Positions 11,721 to 23,840 of a stretch of 64,000 bases of DNA are shown here, piece by piece. The DNA lies in contig WPIO01000201.1 of the NCBI GenBank assembly GCA_009760855.2, forward strand, positions 1 to 64,000, written 5' to 3'. The DNA is from Cristatella mucedo. Its lineage: Eukaryota; Bryozoa; Phylactolaemata; Cristatellidae. Each line of letters opens with the position of its first letter. Within the stretch, counting starts at the first letter, position 1. The position numbers were made by a program, and so were the translations under genes. The notes beneath the pieces were generated by a model. The model worked only from the letters and a program-made list of their open reading frames with translations, was not told the DNA's origin and did not search any database.

Positions 11721-12799
11721 CCGTGATGAGCAGCTGAATGAGTCACCACAGTTTAATTTGGTAGTCATGCCGCAGCATGAGCGCACCGAACTTAGCAAGC
11801 TTCGATAACCAATGCATGATCTGGTGGTCTTTGTAGCACAGCATCATGTTTATTGGGTAGTGCCTATATTAACTACTACAAATAACTCACTAGCGTTGTG
11901 GAGGTAAGAATAGTGTGAGCAAAGTTGGAGTAAAAGCATCACTATAACTCCAGCAATAATTATCCTAAACAGAAAAGTACTATATGCAGGAAAGACACAG
12001 GTTAGGGGGCAAGGGATGCGGCTTCAGATGTGGCATATGAGGTTGATGAGAAAGTAGTAACTGGTGTGGAACATTAGGTTGTGAAGAAGGCTGTCGAAGT
12101 TGTGGTTGAGGTTGTGGTTGTAGCAAGCAAAGATGATCAAGGCTGCGGCCACGAATGCGTTGGCTAAACGATGCAGCTAAAGTAACCAAGACGACTGAGT
12201 CAGCTCGGGTGAATTAAATGGCTGGGAAGGCAGGGGTGACCATGGCATATGAGTCGACCAAGAAATAAGAGGTAGGCGAGGTAGAGAGACGAGAAATGGC
12301 AGGGAGCAGGCAAGGGACGACAGGGCAGTCAGGGTTCGCGGCTAAGATAACTCGAGGTGGCTGTAAAGATGGCCAGCTGACAAATCAGTAGCAGCAGTGG
12401 CAGCAGCAAAAAAGACAGCAGCAGCAGCATGATCAACAGCATGAAGCAGTAAGGGATATGCTGCAACCAAAAACGAGAGTGTTCAATAATGCTCTGCATT
12501 GTTTGAAACGCTTGTGTGACGACAGTGAGCAAGAAGTACGCGAAATAATCTGACGTCACTCTAGCACATTTCTAAATCTAATTCGTAGCACGACGAGGCT
12601 TCTACAGCTTCAAGCACTGGCGACAGTCAATGGGGGTCCATGTCAAACGATCACGATTACCATATTAGAGTAAGCATTATTTATTTGTCAAATATCACTA
12701 AGAAAAAGTGTCGATGATAAAAAGCTGAGAGATGGGAGAATAATAAAAGAGCGTCAATTGATTGCTAGGCAAGCTACGCAGGGTTATTCTGAGGTTTTA

Positions 12800-15120
12800 A
12801 GCTTCGTATCTTATCAAAAATTCACGAAAGGCCAATCGCTAGACTAGGAAACTTAGCGTCCGTAGCTCAGTAAAAGTACGCTTGAAGCTTACCCGACGTT
12901 TGCATGCTGCTTCATACTGACAAATCATTAAAATTCAATCACGAACGGCAGCATTACCTGGAGTGGCCACGACTGAACGACTCGGTTCGCACTTAGCAAT
13001 AATGCTGGAACTACGAGTGTGAAATAGGAGTACGCTAGCTAGTCAATGTATGCTAGCTTTCCTCTATCTCACACTCATCGCTCAGCTTCCTTTGCCTATG
13101 TAAGTGCATCATTAGCAAATAAAAAATAGATTAGTTAGGCGACCACGATGATGTGTCTAAGGAGAGGCAGACCTGCAAGTAGGTTACTAAAAAACCAGTC
13201 AACCTAAGGCTGAACGGCACATGTATGCTTAAAGCAAAAGCCTTCTAGCATGAAACAATGGCATTAAGCGATCCATTGTTAATTAGCTGTGAGAGTTGGA
13301 AGCAGCTGAAGTGTGGGAGGCAACCGGCGCTTTGAGCTTGCTAGCAAGGTCACCTGCCACTCGGTCAAGCGCCTCTCACCTTACATGCCAATTCAGTGTG
13401 AGGTACTGTCAGAGCGACGACATACTTGCCGAATTTAACGATCGTGCCTTGGCCTCTCGCTTTTGTGCTACTCGGCGCTCATTTCGCTCTCAAGCTCATT
13501 TCATTAGATCCATCAGACGAACTGTAAAATTCAGAGCACATTTTGTAAGCAAGCGATTAATCATCTGCAAAGCTTACACTGACTAGAATTACGACTAGTG
13601 ATGGCTGTTTATATAAGCCAACCTCGAACTTTTAACTAACTTCCTACACGTCGCAGCAGAGGCGTTATCGCCCATTATCCACTGGCTGCACATCTGAAAG
13701 AGACGAAAATACTGCTGAAAAATTGTTAGCATTCAATTTTTTTTAATTTTCAATGTAAATAAACAATATAAATAATATAAACAATACAAAAATTTCCATT
13801 AATTGTGCTGCATGTGACAAGCAGCACAGCGAATGCCAGAAATTACGTCTTCGGCAACCACTCCTGCTAACTCGAGTCGTGTGCTGACCTGTCAAAGGGC
13901 GTTTCCAGGCACTTGTATTCTACAAAAAAGTGAAGAGATTCTACAGATGGGCTGCACACAAAATGCTGCATCTGGTGCTGCAACCGCAGCTCCTCTTCAG
14001 GTTATTGCACCTTTCATTGACCTGATTCTATATTTTTTTCCCAGCACTCACCGGTCTGCAAAATAGATCCACTATCACGCTTTCAGTACGACAGTGGTGA
14101 CCTGTAGCTGCTGCATTAGCTCTCCCCCCATAAGCTAGAGCATGGCATGCGGTTAAACCTCAACTCTCTGGCCGGCAGTGCTGAAGCAGAAATGGCTCGC
14201 TGTTGTGACTAGTAGAGTTCGAGCGCAGCTGCTGGTGCGACCCTCTATTGGCGGCTTTCCTGCATGGCAGATGGTAATGCAAGCAAAGCAACGAAATTCC
14301 GGCCAAACGGGCAATCTTTGCACGGAAGTCAGTATACGTTTCTTCCAGTGAAGATAAGATAACGACACCGCAGACAATCAGCCCTCTAGGTAGCCATAAC
14401 CGCACACTCGCAACACGGCTGAGGGCCGTGGTGTGCTGCCCGACTGAAGCCAGTATGCAGTGGCAACAAATCCAGCATCAACGTAGGGTTCCAAGTTGTT
14501 CTTTCGCATGATCTGTAAGATCCTTTAGTCGTGGACCTCAAATGCAGGAGCACTCGGCCGCAAGGTATATCATTCAGCAGCAAGGCAAAGCGTATGACAA
14601 TAAATGGGGAGCACACAGCCGTGAGAAGGAGCTCGCAACAGTGAGAGCAATGTGCGACAGACCACTGAAGCACGCCATAGCTAAGAGAACCACACAGCAC
14701 GCAGGTCCACCTGACAGCGTGGGATACAACGCGACTGCAATGAATACAACACGAGAGCAAACGGAACATCGTGACATCCACGGGAATCACGTGAATGCCA
14801 CAGGGACCACGAGGCAGCAAGGTTGGTCAGCAGGTACCACCTCCCAGGTAATCAGGGAGAGGGACCCGGTAGAAGTCAGGGGTGCCTTCTTGGCAACGAC
14901 ATTCACACTGAAGTACTGCCTGAGTACTTAAAACATGCCCTTATGCAGTACCTCAGTATAAATGCGGCTGTCCCCCAATCGCCTGTGCTGCTGCATGTTA
15001 ACGTAATTGAGTGGCAGCAATTTCTGGCAGCGACAGCTTCTGTCACTGTTGTGGGCTACCTATGTCAGACTGACCTGAAGACCCTCAATCAAATCTCAGC
15101 TACACTCCTTTCTGGGGCCT
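12800..15120 (+). repeat. T unit, copy C (most complete second copy)
   Basis: Landmarks run in the same order as in copy A. They include CGTAGCTCAGTAAAAGTACG (12858), ACAAATCATTAAAATTCAAT, TTCCTCTATCTCACACTCAT (13059), TGAAACAATGGCATTAAG (13252), CCATAACCGCACACTCGCAA (14395), and the CAG-rich block to CAGGTAATCAGGGAGAGGGA near 14850, which matches copy B. Plus- and minus-strand open frames here stay under 145 codons and are not shared between copies. There is no recognised protein domain and no obvious termini. Confidence 0.7.
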
Positions 15121-15688
15121 GAGGTCCATGATGCAGAGATAGTGGCAAAAACCGGTGAGTTAGCATTAAACCGCATCGAGTTTGTAACGAACGATGCTTC
15201 GGTGAGCTGGCTTAGTGCTGGCAATCAACTTGGTTTAGAAATTTAATGAGCTTGCATGGCCCTAACTTTACACCTCAAGATGCTTTAAAAAATAATTTTT
15301 TCCTATAATCCTGGAAAGCGGTCTCCCGTAATGAAGGATGCCACAACAAGACACCCAAGCTCTGAAAAACCGAGATGTTGCTGCTGGCATTCCACAGACA
15401 TTAAGAAAATTAACATCCTCTATAAAGAGAAGGTAACTGTAGTGCGAGCACCTCGTATTCGTCAACATTAGAGCAGGCACGGTCCTCTGGCTTGGAAGTT
15501 GCCCAGTAGGTAGAGCTTCTAGTGATAACGAAATGATAGCTCGTGTATTCTCCGAAATAATAACTGGCTGAGCCCGGCGTCTTTAAATCGTATGCACTGG
15601 CACTAGCATGCCCACCTGCAGAGCAGATTCGCATTTTAGGCAGGTGCATCATCGTCGTGCTTTTCTCTTGCAGTATGGGAACCATGTA
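15121..15688. other. unassigned DNA between T copy C and SINE-A
   Basis: I see nothing recognisable. Short minus-strand frames (70 and 91 codons) carry no family motif. Confidence 0.45.
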
Positions 15689-15882
15689 AATAAATAATAA
15701 ATAAATCCTAGCTGATTAAACAGCCTCTTTTTGTATAGCAACAGAAGATCCTTTTATGGCTATCACCACTGCTAGCAGTGGCGATATAGAATCGCCCACC
15801 GCAGGAACTGAACCCACGAACTCGGGACCTAGGTCGTGAAAGCAACCGCCTTACCTAGTGTGCCATCACGGCTCACCACTCG
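15689..15882 (-). mobile_element. SINE-A with (ATTT)n tail and target-site duplication
   Basis: This is one of the best preserved SINE-A copies. On the minus strand it starts GTGAGCCGTGATGGCACACT, has B-box-like GGGTTCAGTTCC, the body CACTGCTAGCAGTGGTGATA, and ends GTTTAATCAGCTAG followed by an ATTT-type tail. The heptamer CCATGTA flanks it at 15682-15688 and 15883-15889 as a likely target-site duplication, supporting LINE-type retrotransposition. Confidence 0.92.
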
Positions 15883-15889
15883 CCATGTA

Positions 15890-16365
15890 CATCGAATGCT
15901 ACCAACTCACCAGTATTCGACGTCACATGGCTAGCACCCAACAACAGCCATGCAGCTACCAACGTCACAGTCGCAGAATACACTAGAGCCAAATCGAGGT
16001 AAATAGGAATGGCAGAATTGACATTAGAGGTGGCAAGTGGCTAGGCATATTCTGGTTGACTTACCAAAGCCGTCCCAAAATGGCTACTCAAGCAGACAGA
16101 CAAGTCCATTCATTGAAGTGTAGATGTTTCAATTGAAAGTGGAATACCTGCAAAACATCGACTTATCATGGGTCGTCGCCAATCAAAAAGGTTTTGGTTT
16201 GAAGTTGCTGTGTCTTGTCGAATTTTTCTATTTCTGGCTGATCAAACCTTAAGCAGAAAAAGAACATTCAGTTAAATAAGGCATAACTATTACGTTAGAT
16301 TACGGCAAGCATCTTCACGGATCTAGTTTTGAACCCCCGGGTGATACAGAGGCCGTCGTATGAGC
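15890..16365. other. unassigned DNA
   Basis: No gene, RNA or repeat shared with the rest of the window was found. Confidence 0.45.
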
Positions 16366-16377
16366 GAATTCATGTGG

Positions 16378-16500
16378 TTTATCAGGCATGATTTTACTTA
16401 CCATCTAATTGCATTTCCCTTTGTAGCAAATCTCAAGCGCCTAGAAAGAGATTAAGTTCTCTGAGGGTGCTTTATCAAGTGCATTATTATTTTATTATTT
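16378..16500 (+). mobile_element. LINE-A terminal 3' stub
   Basis: Only about 120 bases of LINE-A remain, from TTATCAGGCATGATTTTACT through TGTAGCAAATCTCAAGCGCC, the hairpin (AAGCGCC with GGGTGCTTTATCAAGTGC) and the ATT tail. The severe 5' truncation leaves only the hairpin region. Confidence 0.88.
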
Positions 16501-19430
16501 CACAGATCCGTGGACGAAGCGAAGGAGTGCTCGGGATCAATAGGTTACGGCCAGCAGCTGAGAAGGGCTACGGGGCAACAGCCTCCCGTTTACTATTGGA
16601 TACTTACATCCTCATAGAAGAGCACATACTTTCATTCTTGAGCTCTGACCAATGAGGTGCTCTACCTCTGGAAAAGATATGAGATATAAGTGCGGGGCAG
16701 GGGAACCATCATGCTTGACATAACGACGGCGCTCCCGGCAGTACCCAACATGTCGCCTTGGTTCTCAAGCAACAAGCTTTTACCGTTTGTAAATTGGACG
16801 TGCATGCATAGTGCAGGGAGCACGAAAAAGATCCGCACAAGAATGACGTATGTCCGTGCTCTTCAGTCGACACATACCGTGGCTAGGTTTGCTCAGCTAT
16901 GTTTTGCCAGTAACCTTTGTTTCGCCGGTCAGATACTGGTGGCTTACACCAGCATACGAGAAGGCAAGCCCACGGAGTTGTTAGCTTCATATGCGCCGAC
17001 CAGCAAGCTTCGTTGGATATGAAACAAGAATAGAAACCGGCAAGCGATCTCTCTGGCTGCTGTTTCAATTTTCTCTTCGGCTAAAAACTGTCGGCTGGCG
17101 AGTTTGGGCTGTATCATTAAAGTGCCGACGGAGACGGGTGTGGTCACTGCTTCTCGTGCAGTTTTCTTACATATGTCGGCGGTCAAGCACAAACGGTGTA
17201 CGTTGGCTGAACGGCGATCAGCGGTGGAGGGTGATTGCGTCTAACTAAGGCTCCACTGAGCATGCGGCGCACTTAGCAACTCAAAAAGACTTTCACGAAC
17301 CTGCCAAGACCGTCGAAGTTCCATTCGTTGCCTCGATACGAACGTTCTGCTGAAGCAAAGCCGAAGCTTCACATCCTTGGATGGCTTGGGGGCTCGGATG
17401 CATCAACTCTCTCAAGTATCCGCGATCACCCCTGCCCTATAAAGCGTGGAGCCACAACTCGCTATCTGGCGTTGATTGCTCACGTTACCGCCAAAAGCAA
17501 GACGCAAACTGAACAATGTTCAATGAACAAATTTAAGTACCGCCACACAGTAATCATGCACGTTGGTCCTTCAGCCACGACCGGTCCTCCTGTGATTCTT
17601 CGAAGAGAGTCCCAAATCGCCGGATAAGGACAAATGTATGTCACAGCCTTAGCAGCCCCGACTTACGGCTCCTTTCCACAAGCAAGACTGTCGGCAAGCA
17701 TGGCCTTCTCGAGTGGCGAACACAATGGCGTCCTAGCCGTGGCGCTGGCTCTATTTAGGGTGTGGACAACGTCGGGGACCAGTCAGAATTTGCCTTGGGA
17801 TTACCTGATCCGTGACGTCAGCCGATTACACAATCGGCTCAGCCGGCAGGTTCTAGAAGACTCGAACGCGGTCACGTGACTGGGTCCAGAGTTAGCCTCT
17901 GGATCTATTTTAGCGAAAGCTGACTCCAGCCGACGGCTCGCCGGCTGCATCCCCACACCACCTGACAAAGGCCCGAACATTAAATGTCGGCCGGCGAATA
18001 AGTGGAGCCCAGGCGACATCCGGCCGACTATCGGCCGACCTTGCTCTCGATCCGACCGCTGGTAAGCCGTCGAATGCATGCCCCACCCCTCCCCCCTGTT
18101 GCCTCGCCTGAGACTGAGCCCTCGGTAGCACTCCCAGCACGACTGCACCAAAACTAGGTCAAGCCCAATGCCGTCCGTCGCCTGACGCGTGCCCTGTGCG
18201 ATACTAGCACGACTCCCATCCGACCAGATTTGGCTGCTTTCCAGTTAATTCTGCGCCCGGTGCGGCGGTAGCACCCCTGTCTGGCGGCCGTTAGCAGAAG
18301 TCGCTGCAGGCAACCATCCTATGCAAGCGACTGTTGATGCCACCCCGTGGTAAAGTACTATGATAGCCGCCTCCAAGTGGCTTGCACGTACGGCAAGCAC
18401 ATGAGCTAATGAGCGAGAGTGAGAAGCACCCTATCACCTGCCTGACATATGGGATTTGGGAGGCCGTCACCTTCACCAGCCATGGGAAGCCGCCGCAATT
18501 GCGATGAGCCATGACACCACCGCCTGTCCGTAAAGCTGCTCGGACCCCGTTTTAATGATGAACAGTTGTTAATACAAAGCATTTCCTTGGGGGCAGCGCA
18601 ACGCCCTACCCCGTGTTTGCAGAGCGGGTTGGGGCTCGCTACTGCTTCGGCTTGGTGTGATACACCAAGCAATTGGGATTGCGGATAGAGAGATTTGCAT
18701 CCTTCGCAAGCGGCCACCATGGGTCCTAAGCTGCACGGTATCAACATGGCTATCAATTTGCAGCAGTCGAGGGTCCACTCGGCCGCGATTCGCGATCTCT
18801 CTGTGTGAATGGCGTCATTATGCCTAGCACCATGTTACGTCCGCCTCCATAAATCGCTCGAATGTAGAAGTTGACACCCACGATCTAAACATGGCACTGG
18901 TGCCTGCATGCACCCACGCCATCACCGGCAGTGGCTCAGCAGCTAGCGACCCTTGCTTGCCCCCACCCTCTTGGGGTGCAAACACACCATGGCCTATCCT
19001 CTCGGCTTCCCGGATACTGCATTTTGATGCTCTGAAGGCACATCATACCATATCACGTCTGGTGGCCCCGGGAGAGGTGGCTGCACCTGGCTGCTGCCAC
19101 TCGAGCGAGGCTAGCTTCTGGACGCCAACTGACGATGCGAATGCTGATTTGTGATGTGCATTGCAATTTACATCTTTCGAAAGTTACCAGCAGGAATCAT
19201 CGAAATCACGCAGAAACAACAGCTCGCCCTGTCCGCAGCTGCCGACACGCACAATGGAATGTTGGTTGGCTACCAGAACATGAGAAAGCCACCAGCTTCT
19301 GCATTCAGCTTCTGGAGCACTTTCTCTTAGCTTACTGCAGCTGCATCAGTGAAAACGTCGGTTCTCACTGTGAGGCTGCCTGAGCTTCCGGGCACTCCAT
19401 TATAAGCTTACCAACAGGTTTCCGGTGGTG
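16501..19430. other. GC-richer, mostly single-copy-looking DNA
   Basis: Apart from P copy 2 this stretch shares nothing obvious with the rest of the window. Frames on both strands reach 116 codons, as expected for higher GC, and none carries a domain that I recognise. No convincing exon with flanking splice sites was identified. It is the most plausible place for an undetected exon or CpG-rich regulatory region, but there is no positive evidence for either. Confidence 0.4.
17885..18110 (-). repeat. P segment, copy 2
   Basis: This is the homologue of 11480-11720. The minus-strand frame at 17801-18151 contains GRPIVGRMSPGLHLF, aligned to GLPTVDRMSTRLHLA in copy 1. The nucleotide landmark GCATGCATTCGACGG aligns with GCATGCGATGGCTTGG (both minus strand). 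No function is inferred. It may be the edge of a diverged T-type unit or a separate repeat family. Confidence 0.5.
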
Positions 19431-22100
19431 TGCCAGTAGAGACTGGGCCGTTTAGAAATTAATTCTTTATCAGCAGAGGAATAATGTGTATATGGTGCTG
19501 AGGCCACTAAAAGGGTTTATTCTCTCTCTTTGTACTGGGAGACGGCTAAGTCACACTATGAGCCTCGGTCACTCCGAGCTTTAAGTTTATTAACAGCAGG
19601 ACCAGAGCTGATTCAAAGTGCATCTCCAATTACGCCCAACTCAGCCGCCAGCTCTTACTGCTTGCTTCGGCTCAACCGCGGCGACCCTGGTATGCCGAAT
19701 ACTGAGGCTAGAGCAATGCGTGGGCAACGATGAGCTGACCTGCCACCGGGGTATACCGGAATGTGGTTCCAGTATTACAAGGAGATGTAGCTTAATTTTT
19801 CAGTGGAAATCTGTAGAATGGATAAGCGAGCACAGTGTGACCTTATGCTAATGATCTCGAATTGGTACGTGACTGTGACCTCTAATCAGAAGCCAGGTAA
19901 TAAAAAATATTTTCCAGTGTTCTACTGACGAGTGATTGTTCCTATTAAAAACGTGACACAACCAAGGATCATCTCTAAGGTGATAAACAGATCTTTAAGT
20001 AGTGCAAATTGAAAAAACTATACTTAGGACGGAGAGAGGCAAACCAATCGTTTGAGCGGTGCAATAGTTTTTTCTGGATCTACCAGAAAATACTATTTTA
20101 GACGCTCCTGATTCACAGCCAAATTCCGTCCGGTCTTTTCCTAACTGATAACCCTACCAAGTTGACTCGCTTTCCTTTTTCGTGTCTTCCCTCCTCCATG
20201 TTACTCTCTCACCCAATCTCTTACTCAACATCCTTTCTAACTTAACCTCTGTCCCGATCCTTTCCCTCTCCTTACCTCTTTTCCTCCGGTTCCGTACTCC
20301 AAAGCAAAGCCTCATTGTTATCGCGGCTTCCGACACGGTTTCAATATCTCTTTTACTGGCCCACTTTCGCTCTCTCCCTTTTCTACCTTCGTTTTACTCT
20401 TTCTTCTGCCCCATTATGTATTTAGCCATTCAGTACTGACTCGAGGTGATCTATTCACATCATTCTTTGTCACTAACTATTGGAATTGGGCTGCTGTTTG
20501 GCAACTCGGCTGGTGATTAGTCTCTCTCTCTCTCTCACACACACACTCCCCTTTCTTCTGTCTGCATGCACAACTTGCTCTCTTTACTTGCCATTACCTA
20601 TTCTAAATACTTTCATACCGCTCAATCCTCAAAATCTACCATAAAATTATCCGATTTCCACGTCAACTTGCTCATTTCATGCACTTACCGTTTTATTTAC
20701 TCCCCGTCTCTCACAATCCAGCCCTCCATCTCTCACTGCTGTAGTGTCGTGCTACTTATTCCTACGAATTTCCCGCCTCTCCTAGTTGAAGAGGAAACAT
20801 GTAACCGCCACTAACAGTAGTGTGTCATGCTTCTTTACTTCTCCAGGCTCTCTATCTGCTTCCTTCACTAGTGTTGGCCTGATTCCGATTTCCGTGTTTC
20901 CATTAATGGGTCATGAGCCTGATGACAATCGAGTCACTTCACTGTTGGCAGAGGAATAAGAAAGAAAAACAATGATCAGCAGCTACAACCATCGAGTTTT
21001 GGTAGAGTCTTTGTCTTAAATACCCAGTTGATATGTTCAGGTCCTGCAGAGGGTGGTTTCCTACGCTAGTCGGACTACTAGTCTTACTCTACCCACACAA
21101 CATGGGTCGGTATCTTGTGCTTCAAGCTGTCATTCTTTAAACGACCGTGCCTTTACTTAACTTGCTTCCGAATAATGACTTTTGCTTGCAACTGAAATCA
21201 AAACATTTCACTTGAAAGAATTAAAGAGAAAGAGGCACCTTTCTCTAAGAATTGAGAAGTCATCTCTGTGCCTACAGCTGGTGAAAATATTCGTGTATTA
21301 CTACTAATCTGATGATTTCCGTTGTTCTTAGCATATGTATGCTGCCTCGGTAGAATTTCCGTTGTAATTGAACTGAGTTCCAAGTTCTGTTATTTAAGGC
21401 GATCGATAATTAATCTCTGACTTGCCATTGTAAATACCAACGGCAAGCTTTGGTTTTTATTCGGATAGGAAACTGGTTGCAGCTGATTATTTATCCATGC
21501 TTTCTAGCTTCTCAAAACTCTTATCAAGGCCTCCGAAACGTATTACCTATTTCTGGTGCTCACGTTCAAATGACCTTAAAATGTCATGTGTCATTTGACG
21601 ATAGAACCATTCTCCTAATGATAACAAAAATACCACTTCTAAACTGCACTGTTTAATCCTTTCATTAGGCTTAGAGAAAAATTGTCAATTATCTCTTCAT
21701 GGAGTGTGAGTGTCTTTCTCCATTTTGAAATCTCACTGTGGCATCTCTTTTCACTCATCAGCTCATTGTCAAGTTTGATTACTTTCAGCTGCAGAACTCT
21801 GCGAGAATTTGGGTCTTCCTAAACAGTGATACTGTAAGCTTCCAACCCTGCAATCAGCTGGCCCCCTGCAACGGGCCTTCTCGTCTAGAACACGGGACTG
21901 CTTATTACAAGGTCTTCCAGCCTGTGAGTTGGGATGCTTTCAACCTTTTACAAATTCCAATATTAGTCATTTTATTAGTAAACGTCACAACTGCTACATT
22001 ACCCAAAGTCCCGTCTTTGTAATGTGTCTGTGCCTGTTACTCCATAAAGCTATAATGACCATGTCGGTGTTACTCAAAGAGTTTTGTATAGTGCAATTAC
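19431..22100. other. unassigned DNA including a pyrimidine-rich stretch
   Basis: The plus strand at about 20155-20440 is strongly biased to C and T, with a short CT/CA dinucleotide run at 20519-20547. The rest is AT-rich with short frames only (94 codons or fewer). I see no gene, RNA or family repeat. Confidence 0.45.
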
Positions 22101-22109
22101 AGCCTAAGC

Positions 22110-22340
22110 AGCTGTTGGTGGGCATCATTCCTTATCCAAAAGACTTCGCTCACGCAAAAAAGAGAAAGTAGCAAGCACAGCAGAGTTAGTAGAGCAGTTA
22201 GGGTAGTGAGTAGCATAGACATAGTCGCTCAGGACCGCTAAACATGATGAGCCATAGTCGGCAGTAGAAGAGTAGTTGTTGTTTCGTAAGAATTGTGGAA
22301 GCGAGTTGTACAGTCTAGGACCTGCAGAGCTAAAGCTATT
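22110..22340 (-). mobile_element. LINE-B 3' fragment, inverted
   Basis: The minus strand reads AGCTTTAGCTCTGCAGGTCC, then the RT C-terminal landmark encoded as SSAGPRLYNSLPQFLRN. It continues through TACTGCCGACTATGG and GCTACTCACTACC to TTTTTTGCGTGAGCGAAGTC. This matches the LINE-B copies at 23.1, 42.6, 45.9 and 49.2 kb. The open frame at 22125-22502 has 125 codons because the LINE-B portion is only lightly decayed. The last part of the family's 3' end is missing. Confidence 0.82.
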
Positions 22341-22904
22341 TGCACTTAAGTAGCTTTTTAAGCAATATATTACTCTCGAAAGCATGCAATTCTTTTGAAG
22401 AGTCATTCTATCTTTTTGCTCAGGCTTACCGTTCTCACAATCCTCCTGGTCAGTCTTAAGATCGGAATGATTGCAGATTACCTTACTTGGTTGTCTGTGC
22501 ACAGCTAAAGTGAATTTTAATTTCTGCTAGAGAAACGATTAGTACCAGTCAATCTGGTATCTCTCTGAAAACTGTTTTTCTGGTGATCTTAGGTGTCAAA
22601 CTATTTTTCTCTCTTAAATTTGTCGTTACTATAACTAAATTTTAAAATCGTACCGTCTGGTAAGTAGTGACAGCCTAGTCTAAATTTTAAGAGAAGGCTT
22701 AGCTTGAGGATTGATTGCTTATCAAATGTATGTCGCAAGATGACATCTAATCCAATAGCAATCACTCGGATTGCGATTAAATCCAGCGTAAGATGTTGCT
22801 GATATCAAAATTAAATTGCAGAATTTGAAGCTCAACTTCCGTCATAAAACTGTACTGCCGGCCAATGTCACCACAAAAAATGAAACTGTAATATGTTCTA
22901 AGCT
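22341..22904. other. unassigned DNA between LINE fragments
   Basis: I see nothing recognisable. It may include earlier parts of the flanking LINE copies that are too diverged to align by eye. Confidence 0.4.
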
Positions 22905-23054
22905 TCACAAGGTTTTGTCGCTCACTTTAAGGTTTCTTCATCCTTTGGTTCCAGCCTACCTATCAGATCTTTTCCCCCACCGGGCTAAGCATCATACTAA
23001 CAGCTTTTCGGCATATAACTGTTTACTTATACCTCATATAAACCTCAAATCACT

Positions 23055-23383
23055 TGCAGAAGCTTTAGCTCTTCAGGTCCTAGACTGTGGAACTCGCTTC
23101 CACAATTCTTAAGCAACGACAATTACTCTCCTACTGCCGACTTTGGCACATCCTTTTCAGCGGTCTTGAGCTGCAACTTCTATGCTACTTACTACCTCAA
23201 CGGCTCTCCTGACTCTGCTATGCTTCCCACTTTCTCTTTGTTGCGTGAGACGAAGTCTGTTGGGTACCGAATGTGTACCAAAAGCCGCTTAGGCTGTGAG
23301 TGTGCTATACAAAACTCTCCTGCGTAACACCCACATGGTCTTTATGACTTTGTGGAGTTACTGACGGAGATACAAGCAAACAA
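23055..23383 (+). mobile_element. LINE-B 3' fragment nested in LINE-A
   Basis: The fragment runs from AGAAGCTTTAGCTCTTCAGG through TGTGGAACTCGCTTCCACAA (WNSLPQ), GCTTCCCACTTTCTCTTTGT, GTACCAAAAGCCGCTTAGGC and AACACCCACATGGTCTTTAT to the family 3' end ACTGACGGAGATACAAGCAA. LINE-A sequence lies on both sides, so this is a nested insertion younger than the host copy. Confidence 0.85.
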
Positions 23384-23552
23384 GACCTTCATTTAGTTCG
23401 TATCAACTCAAAGCCTGGACCTCAACACTGACTTGCGTCACGACATCCCTGACGTGAGGACATTTCAAAGGTGATTAAAAACGCACCGATGTATGACAGT
23501 CTTTAATGGATCACTGTAATCGGACATTCATGTTCTTATGCGTCCTGAAATA

Positions 23553-23645
23553 AGCATAACTCATTTATATAGCGCCCCAAGGAAAGCCTTGGTCTCTATT
23601 CCGGCACTTTACATACACCTTGGGGCTCGAGCCAAACCCGTGGCA
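23553..23645. repeat. W element, copy 1, inside LINE-A 3' UTR
   Basis: The block begins TTTATATAGCGCCCCAAGGA and continues CGGCACTTTACATACACCTT and GGGGCTCGAGCC. It interrupts the LINE-A UTR between AAATAAGCATAA and GGCATGCCGCCACTAATCAA. Two related blocks lie at 24.27 and 43.28 kb. The layout, a GCGCC arm followed by a (G)GC(A/G)CTTTAC arm, resembles the reverse complement of an L2-type 3' hairpin, so W may be the inverted 3' end of a related element. Confidence 0.6.
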
Positions 23646-23840
23646 TGCCGCCACTAATCAACCTTGCATGCTAACCATGTGCCTTTTAATCCAATCCTTG
23701 ATCATTCATGTTGTTTATCCAACGTGATACTAATCACCATTCAATCGTCATTCTTTTGCAGCACATTTAAAGTGCCTACAGGAGATGGAGTTATGTGAGG
23801 GCGCTCTATCAAGTGTATTATTAATATTATTATTAAGTTT

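Larger units (their letters stand above)
10380..12800 (+). repeat. T unit, copy B (deleted and interrupted)
   Basis: The copy starts with TAGCTCAGTAAACGTATGAG and ACAAACCATTACAATTCAAT (10384-10460), then follows copy C closely to about 10740. There a LINE-A insert sits, and the T sequence that resumes at 11150 corresponds to copy C near 14650, so about 1.4 kb of the unit is missing at the insertion. The match then runs through CAGGTAATCAGGGAGAGG to about 11440. The section 12430-12800 (TGACGACAGTGAGCAAGAAG, GCGACAGTCAATGGGGGTCC) corresponds to 9910-10330 of copy A. No coding sequence is supported. Confidence 0.68.
22905..23840 (+). mobile_element. LINE-A copy split by LINE-B and W insertions
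   Basis: LINE-A coding sequence runs from CACAAGGTTTTGTCGCTCAC to AACCTCAAATCA at 23052. It stops there and resumes at about 23386 with CATTTAGTTCGTATCAACTC, exactly where other copies continue after about 15 bases. The gap is filled by a LINE-B fragment. The 3' UTR is interrupted again by a W element at about 23553-23645. The copy then ends with AAAGTGCCTACAGGAGATGG, GAGGGCGCTCTATCAAGTG and an ATT tail. Confidence 0.82.
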
